This document shows positions 38,148 to 45,619 of a stretch of 64,000 nucleotides of DNA, in pieces. The notes below the pieces were generated by a model. The model saw only the letters and a program-made list of their open reading frames with translations, ran no database searches and was not told where the DNA came from. Position 1 is the first letter of the stretch. The number at the start of each line of letters is the position of its first letter. Position numbers and translations under genes: made by a program. The stretch lies in assembly GCF_026239695.1 (NCBI RefSeq), contig NZ_JAPIVS010000003.1, positions 797,179 to 861,178 on the forward strand. The letters run 5' to 3'. The stretch comes from Pedobacter sp. MC2016-15 (lineage in GTDB: Bacteria > Bacteroidota > Bacteroidia > Sphingobacteriales > Sphingobacteriaceae).

Positions 38148-38178
38148 GCCCCTTATACCAATTGGTAGAGGGGCTTTT
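38148..38178 (+). terminator. Hairpin terminator upstream of the 93-aa gene end
   Basis: GCCCC(T) and (A)GGGGC close a long hairpin whose inner arms are ACCAA and TTGGT; a T run follows on the plus strand. It sits at the 3' ends of the rightward PPK2 gene and the leftward small gene; its tail overlaps the latter's stop codon. Confidence 0.7.
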
Positions 38179-38459
38179 TATAAATGGGCATGTATTTCTT
38201 CACCAATACGCCCAACAGTGGCATTATCCAGTACGATATCCAGGCGGTCTGCGGTCAGATCATGTTTGTAAAAGGGCAGATCACCTGCTTCCACTTCCTC
38301 ATCAGGGACCTTTTCCCAGGTCTCATTATCGGCCTCCAGGCGAATTGCTCCAAGCACACCCCCATAGTAGATGATTTTATATTGTCCTTCATCGTTTGGC
38401 AGGACAGTTAGTGTCAGTTCATTATTGCCAAATCCTATTTTAATATTAAATACGTCCAT
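38178..38459 (-). CDS. Hypothetical protein, 93 aa
   Basis: A small acidic soluble protein I do not recognise. It is predicted to be beta-rich (FNIKIGFGNNELTLTVLP, GQYKIIYYGGVLGAIRL) with a helical end. It has no signal peptide or metal-binding motif. Small proteins of this look are common in Sphingobacteriaceae and have no known role. The gene stands alone between two rightward genes. Confidence 0.65.
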   Translation of the reverse strand: MDVFNIKIGFGNNELTLTVLPNDEGQYKIIYYGGVLGAIRLEADNETWEKVPDEEVEAGDLPFYKHDLTADRLDIVLDNATVGRIGEEIHAHL

Positions 38460-38652
38460 ACTGATGTAACCGTAATTTTGGACGATTGTTTGATCCTGTC
38501 ATTATATAGGTATGATTGGGGACTTTAGACCCTGATATGTAGATTGTTATATTAAATGATGCTGCATTTTGAATGCGCTGATGATGCAGTTTGCAATCCA
38601 TATTATATAAAATTATAACAGTATCATGTAAATCTTTAGCTTACGCGCAGCC

Positions 38653-38660
38653 TATCTTTG
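38653..38660 (+). promoter_or_regulatory. -7 promoter box for the copper ATPase operon
   Basis: TATCTTTG, a match to TAnnTTTG, is 17 bases before the copA-like start codon, so the leader would be very short. Confidence 0.55.
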
Positions 38661-38677
38661 TATGATAAAACAAAAAA

Positions 38678-40906
38678 ATGTCAGCTTCAGAACTTCAAAC
38701 CATTTCTTTACCAGTATTAGGCATGACCTGTGCAGGATGTGCATCCAGCGTCCAGTCTGTTCTTGCTGCGCAGGATGGCATAGAAAACGCTGAAGTTAAT
38801 TATGCCACACAGGAAGTGAAAGTGGTTTATCAACCAAGTATCATACAGCCTTTGGGATTTCGCCAGGCGCTGCAGAGTGCTGGATACGATCTGATTGTAG
38901 ATACTGTAAATGCCAGGGAGCAGCAAGCCGAAGTTCAGGCAGATCAATATCAGACACTTAAACGAAAAACAATACTGGCAGCTCTGCTCAGCCTGCCAGT
39001 AGTACTCATTGGTATGTTCTTCATGGATATCCCATATGCAAATTATTATATGTTTGCATTGACAACACCAGTGCTTTTTGTTTTCGGCAGGAGTTTTTTC
39101 ATCAACGCCTTCAAACAGGCCCGTCATCAGAGGGCCAATATGGATAGCCTTGTGGCGATGAGCACAGGAATATCCTATCTCTTTAGCGTATTTAATACCT
39201 TTTACCATCAATATTGGCACAGCAGGGGTATGCATCCACATGTTTATTATGAGGCTGCCGCAGTAGTCATCGTTTTTGTGATGCTGGGAAAACTGCTGGA
39301 AGAGCGTGCCAAATCAAATACCTCATCAGCCATTAAAAAGCTCATCGGACTGCAACCAAAGACAGTATTCCTTTCCGGACCTGAAGGGGATAAGGAAATA
39401 GCAATTTCGGCGGTTAAAACAGGAGATCTTCTGCTGATTAAACCTGGTGATAAAATTCCCGTTGATGGAACCTTGTACAGCGGCAGCTCCTATGTGGATG
39501 AAAGTATGATCTCCGGAGAGCCTGTAGCGGTTTTAAAGGAAGCTGGTAGCAGCGTTTATGCAGGTACCCTGAATCAGAGGGGAAGCTTCAGATTTCATGC
39601 AGAGAAGGTTGGCGGCGATACATTGCTGGCACAGATCATCAGGCAGGTGCAGGAAGCTCAGGGATCAAAGGCACCTGTTCAAAAATCTGTGGACAAGATT
39701 GCTGGTATCTTTGTTCCTGTGGTCCTTTTTATTGCAGTATTAACTTTTGGCGTCTGGTTGATGTTCGGTGGAGAATACAAACTGAGTCAGGGACTCATGG
39801 CAATGGTTACTGTTCTGGTCATCGCTTGTCCCTGTGCCCTCGGCCTGGCAACTCCTACCGCGATCATGGTGGGCATGGGTAAAGGTGCAGAAAATGGCAT
39901 TCTCATCAGGGATGCTGAGGCTCTTGAAATCGGCTGCAAAGTAAATACCGTGGTGCTGGATAAGACCGGAACACTGACAAAAGGACGACCGGTGTTGACT
40001 TCCCTGAACTGGGCATCCGCATATCAGGACAATACCAGCTATTTCGCAGGCATATTACTTGCAATTGAACAACAGTCTGAACATCCCCTTGCGGGGGCTG
40101 TGACGGGTCATCTCAGCATGCAATCTCTGATACCGGCTGCAATTACCTCCTTCAAAAGCACAACCGGTTCAGGAGTGGAGGCTATTTTTGAAGATGAACG
40201 CTATTTTGTTGGCAGTGAAAAATATCTGGCAGCAGGCCGGATTACACTGTCAGCCGAATTTACCGGAATGGTGAATAAATTTCAGCAAGACGCAATGACC
40301 GTAATCTATTTCGGGAACAGCAGAGAAGTGCTGGCCGTGATGTCAATTGCTGATGAATTGAAGGAGGGATCCAGAGAGGCCGTTCAGGCTCTTTTAGCTG
40401 CAAACATTGCAGTATATATGCTCAGTGGTGATCATGTTTCTGCTGTTGAAGCTGTGGCAGGTCAGGTGGGAATAGCTGAATACCGGGCAGCGATGTTGCC
40501 ATCCGAGAAAGCGGATTTTATCAGGGATCTGCAGAATCGGGGAAGGATAGTGGCCATGGTAGGCGATGGAATCAATGACAGTGAAGCGCTTGCCCAGGCG
40601 GATTTTTCTATTGCGATGGGAAAAGGGTCTGATATTGCCATAGAATCTGCAAAGTTAACGCTGATTTCATCAGATCTCAGACAGGTGCTAAAAGCATTAA
40701 AATTGTCGGCAGCAACCGTAAAAACTATACGTCAGAATCTATTCTGGGCATTTATTTACAATTTGATTGGCATACCTTTGGCAGCAGGCGTATTATATCC
40801 TGTCAATGGGTTTTTGCTGAACCCGATGATTGCCGGAGCGGCAATGGCCCTGAGCTCCGTTTCGGTGGTCAGCAATAGCCTCAGGTTAAAATTGATTAGG
40901 CTGTAA
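38678..40906 (+). CDS. copA: Copper-translocating P1B-type ATPase
   Basis: A 742-residue P-type ATPase that exports Cu(I) across the inner membrane. It has one N-terminal heavy-metal-associated domain with GMTCAGC (Cys18, Cys21), eight membrane helices, the intramembrane CPC motif (Cys384, Cys386 in IACPCALGLATP), phosphorylation Asp428 in DKTGTLTKG, the HP motif in SEHPLAGA and the hinge VGDGINDSEALAQAD. The actuator motif is SGEP, as in CopA proteins. The CPC motif and the HMA genes behind it point to Cu(I) rather than zinc. Confidence 0.95.
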   Translation: MSASELQTISLPVLGMTCAGCASSVQSVLAAQDGIENAEVNYATQEVKVVYQPSIIQPLGFRQALQSAGYDLIVDTVNAREQQAEVQADQYQTLKRKTILAALLSLPVVLIGMFFMDIPYANYYMFALTTPVLFVFGRSFFINAFKQARHQRANMDSLVAMSTGISYLFSVFNTFYHQYWHSRGMHPHVYYEAAAVVIVFVMLGKLLEERAKSNTSSAIKKLIGLQPKTVFLSGPEGDKEIAISAVKTGDLLLIKPGDKIPVDGTLYSGSSYVDESMISGEPVAVLKEAGSSVYAGTLNQRGSFRFHAEKVGGDTLLAQIIRQVQEAQGSKAPVQKSVDKIAGIFVPVVLFIAVLTFGVWLMFGGEYKLSQGLMAMVTVLVIACPCALGLATPTAIMVGMGKGAENGILIRDAEALEIGCKVNTVVLDKTGTLTKGRPVLTSLNWASAYQDNTSYFAGILLAIEQQSEHPLAGAVTGHLSMQSLIPAAITSFKSTTGSGVEAIFEDERYFVGSEKYLAAGRITLSAEFTGMVNKFQQDAMTVIYFGNSREVLAVMSIADELKEGSREAVQALLAANIAVYMLSGDHVSAVEAVAGQVGIAEYRAAMLPSEKADFIRDLQNRGRIVAMVGDGINDSEALAQADFSIAMGKGSDIAIESAKLTLISSDLRQVLKALKLSAATVKTIRQNLFWAFIYNLIGIPLAAGVLYPVNGFLLNPMIAGAAMALSSVSVVSNSLRLKLIRL

Positions 40907-40929
40907 TTAACATTAAAAAAACCAACAGG

Positions 40930-41142
40930 ATGAAAACTTTGAAATTTAAAACGAATATTAAATGTGGCGGATGTATCGAAACGGTAACTCCCCATCTTAA
41001 TCATGTTAATGGATTGGAATCGTGGAGCGTAGATACGCAGGTGCCGGAGAAAATTCTGACTGTATCAGGTACAGACGCTGATCTCGCTGAAGAGGTAATC
41101 AATACTTTAAAAAAAGCTGGCTATAATGCCGAACTGATCTGA
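40930..41142 (+). CDS. Small HMA-domain metallochaperone
   Basis: A 70-residue single heavy-metal-associated domain with the metal site KCGGC (Cys12, Cys15). It has the same fold as CopZ/Atx1 chaperones, which hand Cu(I) to the ATPase. It lies 23 bases after the copper ATPase gene and 4 bases before the HMA-AraC regulator, so it is in one operon with them. The CGGC site differs from the CAGC of the ATPase domain. Confidence 0.85.
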   Translation: MKTLKFKTNIKCGGCIETVTPHLNHVNGLESWSVDTQVPEKILTVSGTDADLAEEVINTLKKAGYNAELI

Positions 41143-41146
41143 TGTT

Positions 41147-41776
41147 ATGCAATTACATATAAAAAATATGGTGTGCGACCGCTGCATTCTGATTGTAAAA
41201 CAGCAGCTGGATCATCTTGGATTTAGTGTTGATGCGATCAGTCTTGGAAAAGTTTTGGTTTCGCCTGATCCTGAGCCATTGAAATTGCGGGAAATATCCT
41301 CGGCCCTGCAGGTGCTGGGCTTCGAGCTGATTGATAAAGAAAAGAACCAGCTGATTGAACAGATCAAGACCCAGGTGATTGAGATTGTCCATTATTCCGA
41401 CCTCAGTGCCATCCAGGAGAGTTTGATGAATATCATCGCCCGTAATTTGGATCGTGATTATGTCTATCTGAGTCGTCTTTTTTCTGACGTTGAAGGAATT
41501 ACTATCGAAAAATACATCATTCAGCAAAAGGTTGAGAAAATCAAGGAACTGCTGGAATATGCTGAGTTGAATCTCAATGAAATTGCCTATCAAATGGGAT
41601 ACAGCAGCAGTGCGCACCTCTCTACCCAGTTTAAGGCGGTTACAGGTATGCCCCCCAGCAAATATAAGTCGCAACAGCCGGGCGATAGAAAACCGCTGGA
41701 CAGGGTGAGCTCCGCTAAAGCTTACACTACTCAAAGCAAGCTTCGTCGGGTATCTCCCTGTGCTCAGGCTGACTAA
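41147..41776 (+). CDS. HMA-AraC fusion regulator, candidate copper sensor
   Basis: A 209-residue protein whose first about 65 residues look like a heavy-metal-associated domain, with MVCDRC placing Cys10 and Cys13 where copper chaperones carry their CxxC site. Residues about 90-180 form an AraC DNA-binding domain (LNLNEIAYQMGYSSSAHLSTQF and KAVTGMPPSKYKSQ). A basic tail follows. No other sensor domain is present, so the simplest reading is metal binding by the HMA part controlling DNA binding, with the copA operon as target. This is inference. The egt operon begins 61 bases downstream on the same strand. Confidence 0.82.
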   Translation: MQLHIKNMVCDRCILIVKQQLDHLGFSVDAISLGKVLVSPDPEPLKLREISSALQVLGFELIDKEKNQLIEQIKTQVIEIVHYSDLSAIQESLMNIIARNLDRDYVYLSRLFSDVEGITIEKYIIQQKVEKIKELLEYAELNLNEIAYQMGYSSSAHLSTQFKAVTGMPPSKYKSQQPGDRKPLDRVSSAKAYTTQSKLRRVSPCAQAD

Positions 41777-41837
41777 GAATTTAAATTGTGCAAATAATTT
41801 TCTTTACCTTAATGGCATTAAACAATCGGTTATACAT

Positions 41838-43007
41838 ATGGATATCGACGTCATCAGGGAACATACAAAAGGATGTAGAGACAAAATTTTTCTAAACAGT
41901 GCAGGTTCGTCGCTTGTACCGCAACGCGTTACTGATAAAATGACCGCCTATCTGCAAATGGAAGCGCTGGAAGGTGGTTATGCACTCGCCAATCAGTATA
42001 CCGCAGAGCTAGATCAACTGTATGTGCAGGCGGCGCTGCTTTTGAATTGCACTGCGGAAAATATAGCGTTCGTAACCAGTGCCACTGATGCTTTTGCCAG
42101 GGCAATTACTGCCGTAGATTTCAAAGAGGGCGACCTGATCCTGACTACAGATGATGACTACATTTCCAATCAGCTGGCCTTCCTTTCATTGAAACAACGT
42201 TTTGGTATCAGAATTATCCGGGCTCACAGTTTGCCCAATGGAGACCTTGACCTCGAGCAATTTGAAAAATTAGTCGACCAGCAACGCCCTAAATTAGTGG
42301 CAATCACCTACATGCCAACTAATTCAGGACTGGTGCAGCCTGTCGTAGAAGTGGGAAGGATCTGTAAGAAATTTGATGTTCTGTATCTGCTGGATGCCTG
42401 TCAGGCAGCAGGGCAGCGGGTGGTGGATGTACAGGAAATTGGCTGTGATTTTCTGACTGTCACAGGCAGGAAATTTTTGCGCGGTCCGAGGGGGACGGGT
42501 TTGTTGTATGTGTCTGATAAGGTATTAGCTGCAGGATTGGTTCCGCTGATATTTGATATGCAGGGGGCCGAATGGACGGCTGATGATGCGTATACACTGG
42601 CAAAAACTGCGAAAAGATTTGAATTTTGGGAGTCGTCTATTGCCGGGAAACTGGGCCTGGCAGAATCATTGAAGTATATCAATGAGATCGGCATCCTCCA
42701 TATAGAGGAGTATAACATTAAACTGATCACTCAATTCAGAGAGCAGTTGAAAAGTGTTACAGGCTTAACCATGCATGACCAGGGCAGCAGGCTCAGTAAT
42801 ATACTGACCTTTACTACCGAAAACCGTTCGTTGTCAGATACCGCACAACGGCTTAAAGATCATCATGTGTATTTTTCGATGAGTTTCAGAGATTTTGCAC
42901 GTATAGATTTTAACAGGAAAAATCTGGATGCGGTCATCCGTTTCTCACCACATTACTTTAACACGGTGGAAGAACTTGAAAAAATTATCGACATTTTGAA
43001 TTATTAA
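41838..43007 (+). CDS. egtE: PLP-dependent C-S lyase, EgtE-like (ergothioneine synthesis)
   Basis: A 389-residue class V aminotransferase-fold enzyme. Asp186 in LLDACQA should pair with the PLP ring nitrogen and Lys212 in TGRKFLRGPRGTG should form the Schiff base. The GRKFLRGPRGTG segment is shared by EgtE and by related cysteine-desulfurase-like lyases. EgtE cleaves hercynylcysteine sulfoxide to ergothioneine, pyruvate and ammonia. The assignment rests on egtB and egtD four kilobases downstream in the same tight operon; alone it could be another desulfurase-like enzyme. I start at ATG 41838 because the upstream start at 41760 overlaps the AraC gene and adds residues outside the fold. Confidence 0.78.
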   Translation: MDIDVIREHTKGCRDKIFLNSAGSSLVPQRVTDKMTAYLQMEALEGGYALANQYTAELDQLYVQAALLLNCTAENIAFVTSATDAFARAITAVDFKEGDLILTTDDDYISNQLAFLSLKQRFGIRIIRAHSLPNGDLDLEQFEKLVDQQRPKLVAITYMPTNSGLVQPVVEVGRICKKFDVLYLLDACQAAGQRVVDVQEIGCDFLTVTGRKFLRGPRGTGLLYVSDKVLAAGLVPLIFDMQGAEWTADDAYTLAKTAKRFEFWESSIAGKLGLAESLKYINEIGILHIEEYNIKLITQFREQLKSVTGLTMHDQGSRLSNILTFTTENRSLSDTAQRLKDHHVYFSMSFRDFARIDFNRKNLDAVIRFSPHYFNTVEELEKIIDILNY

Positions 43008-43039
43008 TTGTTATTGAAAAACAAGACAAAACTCATTTT

Positions 43040-43321
43040 ATGAAGGCAATTTATAACGGCAAGGTCCTGGCAGAAAGCCAGGATACCATAGTAGTAGAAA
43101 ATAACCACTATTTCCCGGAGGAATCTTTGAATAAAGAATACTTCAAGGCTTCAGATAAACATACTACCTGCCCCTGGAAAGGCGAGGCTTCTTATTACAC
43201 GATCGAAGTTGATGGGAAAGCCAACCCTGATGCGGCATGGTTTTACCCGGAACCTAAAGATGCAGCAAAGGAGATCAAAGATCATGTTGCGTTCTGGAGA
43301 GGTGTAGTAGTTAGTGATTAA
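43040..43321 (+). CDS. DUF427 domain protein
   Basis: A 93-residue single DUF427 domain, recognisable from KAIYNGKVLAES, HTTCPWKGEASYYTIEV and AWFYPEPKDAAKEIKDHVAFW. The function of the family is not established. The conserved Cys-Pro-Trp (about 44-46) and the conserved aromatic residues suggest a small ligand pocket. It sits 32 bases after egtE and 18 before the disulfide reductase inside the ergothioneine operon. Confidence 0.85.
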   Translation: MKAIYNGKVLAESQDTIVVENNHYFPEESLNKEYFKASDKHTTCPWKGEASYYTIEVDGKANPDAAWFYPEPKDAAKEIKDHVAFWRGVVVSD

Positions 43322-43339
43322 CCAGGAAAATATAGGATA

Positions 43340-44722
43340 ATGAAGGAATTTGATGCGATCGTAATCGGCTCCGGTCAGGCAGGAACGCCACTGGCGAGAA
43401 AGCTGGCCCAATCGGGATGGAAGACAGCTATTATTGAGAAAAGATTGGTAGGGGGCACTTGTGTTAATGATGGCTGTACCCCAACAAAAGCTCTGGTTGC
43501 TTCTGCAAAGCTGGCTTACATGGCTGGCAGGAGTGCAGATCTGGGAATTGATATCCCAAAGTTTGAGGTGAATTTCAAAGCGGTGATGGCACGCAAGGCC
43601 GCGATTGTAAAACGTTCTCATGATGGCTCTGTTAAAGGGCTGGAGGATACAAAAAACCTCACACTGGTATATGGTACAGCTAAATTTACTGACGATCATA
43701 CGCTTTACATTGATGGTAATGACGGCAGTTTTGAGAATTATACGGCAAAACATATCTTCATTAATACCGGTGAGAGCCCCGTCATCCCTGATATTGAAGG
43801 TGTAACGGACATTGACTACCTCACATCAACTAGCATTCTGGAATTGGAAGAGGTTCCGGAACACCTGCTGATCGTGGGTGGGGGATATATAGGACTGGAG
43901 TTTGCTCAGATGTACAGCAGGTTCGGCGCCAAAGTTACCCTCCTTGAACATGGCGACAGGCTGCTGCCCAAAGAAGACACTGACGTATGTGAGGTGGTTA
44001 GCGAATTTTTTAAGGAGGATGGCATTGAGGTTTTCACAGAAGTGAAAGTCACGAAGTTTGAAAATATCAGCAATCAAAAGATTAGAGTCACTGCAGATCA
44101 CAAGGGTAAGATAAATACCTATACCTGCAGCCATGTACTGCTGGCCTCGGGCAGAAAACCGCAGACAGAAAATCTGGGTTTGGAAAATACAGGTATCAAA
44201 TGTGATGAAAAAGGTCATATCCAGGTGAATGAATTTCTGGAAACCTCCGTTAAAAATGTGTACGCTCTGGGAGATGTGAAAGGCGGACCGGCTTTTACCC
44301 ACATTTCATACAACGACTTTGTGGTGGTTTCAACAAACTTATTAAATAAGGGCAAACTGAGTATCAAAGACCGGATGGTTCCTTATTGTATGTTTGTAGA
44401 TCCGCAGCTGGGCAGGATCGGAATAACCGAAACACAAGCGATTGAAGCAAAGCTGGATTATGTGGTGGCTAAATTGCCAATGGCGCATGTTGCAAGGGCA
44501 ATAGAGACAGGCCAAACCCGGGGTTTCATGAAAGCAGTGGTTGATAAAAAGACAAAGCAAATACTAGGTGCAACCATTATCGGTGAACAGGGTGGAGAGA
44601 TTATGTCTATCCTGCAAATGGCGATGATGGGTAAAATTACGTATGAGGAGATCAGGTATACCATTTTCGCGCATCCTCTATATGCAGAATCACTCAATAA
44701 CTTATTTATGTCGCTCGACTAA
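43340..44722 (+). CDS. FAD-dependent pyridine nucleotide-disulfide oxidoreductase (MerA/mycothione reductase-like)
   Basis: A 460-residue class I flavoprotein disulfide reductase. It has the FAD-binding GSGQAGTPLA motif (10-19), the redox-active CX4C pair Cys41/Cys46 (GGTCVNDGCTPTK), the NAD(P)H-binding GGGYIGLEFAQ motif and the second FAD motif YALGDVKGG. The C-terminal His445/Glu450 pair (FAHPLYAES) keeps the acid-base dyad that thiol-disulfide reductases need. There is no N-terminal HMA domain and no C-terminal Cys pair as in mercuric reductase, so mercury is unlikely. Its place between egtE and the egtUV-like genes suggests it may reduce a disulfide linked to ergothioneine. That is inference. 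Confidence 0.88.
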   Translation: MKEFDAIVIGSGQAGTPLARKLAQSGWKTAIIEKRLVGGTCVNDGCTPTKALVASAKLAYMAGRSADLGIDIPKFEVNFKAVMARKAAIVKRSHDGSVKGLEDTKNLTLVYGTAKFTDDHTLYIDGNDGSFENYTAKHIFINTGESPVIPDIEGVTDIDYLTSTSILELEEVPEHLLIVGGGYIGLEFAQMYSRFGAKVTLLEHGDRLLPKEDTDVCEVVSEFFKEDGIEVFTEVKVTKFENISNQKIRVTADHKGKINTYTCSHVLLASGRKPQTENLGLENTGIKCDEKGHIQVNEFLETSVKNVYALGDVKGGPAFTHISYNDFVVVSTNLLNKGKLSIKDRMVPYCMFVDPQLGRIGITETQAIEAKLDYVVAKLPMAHVARAIETGQTRGFMKAVVDKKTKQILGATIIGEQGGEIMSILQMAMMGKITYEEIRYTIFAHPLYAESLNNLFMSLD

Positions 44723-45619
44723 ATGATTAAAGCAGAGAACCTCGTTAAGCAATTTGGCTCTTCCAGAGCGGTAAGCAATATCAGCTTCCAGGTAAAAGAA
44801 GGAGAGAACCTCATCTTGCTGGGTACCAGTGGCTGCGGAAAGACCACTACGCTGCGTATGATTAACCGGCTGATAGAACCAGATTCGGGATCTATCTTCC
44901 TGAATGGGGTAGATATCAGAACGCAGCAGCCAGAAATATTGAGACGTGGGATAGGTTATGTATTGCAAAACCATGGTCTTTTTCCACATTATACCGTTGC
45001 AGAAAATATTGCGATCGTTCCGCGTCTTCTGAAATGGGATACTGAAACCATTAGGAAACGTGCTGATGAACTTTTTGATAAGCTCAAGCTCGATGCTGCG
45101 TTAAAAGACAAATATCCTACTGCACTGAGCGGTGGCCAACAGCAAAGGGTGGGGCTTGCCCGTTCACTGATGGTCAATCCGCCGGTATTGCTGATGGATG
45201 AACCCTTTGGTGCATTGGACAATCTTACAAGGATCAATATCAGGAAAGAGTTCAGGATGTTGGATGAACTGGTAAAAAAGACCATCATCATGGTGACACA
45301 CGATGTACAGGAAGCCTTTGAGATGGGCGACAGGATCTGCCTGATGGACAAGGGTGAGATTCAGCAGATCGGTACCCCCGAGGAGCTGCTCTTTCATCCG
45401 GCAAATGATTTCGTGTCAGATTTCCTGAATGAACAGCGCCTTCAGCTGGAATTTAAATCAGTTTTACTAAAAGAAGTGCTGCCGGAGGTAGAGGAAGATT
45501 TATCTGTATGGGATAAGATGGAAGCGCTTCTGCAAAATAAGAATTCTCAATCTGATGAAGTTACGTTAGATCAGTTAATGGGGGCATTTTCGCGCTTTAA
45601 AAAACAAAATAATGGATGA
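44723..45619 (+). CDS. egtV: ABC transporter ATPase, EgtV/OpuCA-like
   Basis: A 298-residue ATPase with Walker A LGTSGCGKTT, signature LSGGQQQRVGLARS, Walker B VLLMDEPFGALD and a H-loop THDVQEAF. It is of the quaternary-amine (betaine/choline) importer type but lacks the C-terminal CBS pair of OpuCA-like osmoregulated ATPases. The start codon follows the reductase stop directly, and its 3' end overlaps the permease gene by 8 bases. Context makes it the energy subunit of an ergothioneine/histidine-betaine importer; general betaine import is the alternative. Confidence 0.82.
   Translation: MIKAENLVKQFGSSRAVSNISFQVKEGENLILLGTSGCGKTTTLRMINRLIEPDSGSIFLNGVDIRTQQPEILRRGIGYVLQNHGLFPHYTVAENIAIVPRLLKWDTETIRKRADELFDKLKLDAALKDKYPTALSGGQQQRVGLARSLMVNPPVLLMDEPFGALDNLTRINIRKEFRMLDELVKKTIIMVTHDVQEAFEMGDRICLMDKGEIQQIGTPEELLFHPANDFVSDFLNEQRLQLEFKSVLLKEVLPEVEEDLSVWDKMEALLQNKNSQSDEVTLDQLMGAFSRFKKQNNG

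Noticed and set aside
41153..41734. A 193-codon leftward frame
   Set aside because: It mirrors the HMA-AraC gene, which has clear domain motifs on the plus strand.
43151..43753. A 200-codon leftward frame across the DUF427 and reductase genes
   Set aside because: It spans the junction of two well-supported rightward genes and has no recognisable domain.
43340..44722. Mercuric reductase of a mer operon
   Set aside because: The terminal cysteine pair and HMA domain are absent, and no merR, merT or merP homologues are adjacent.
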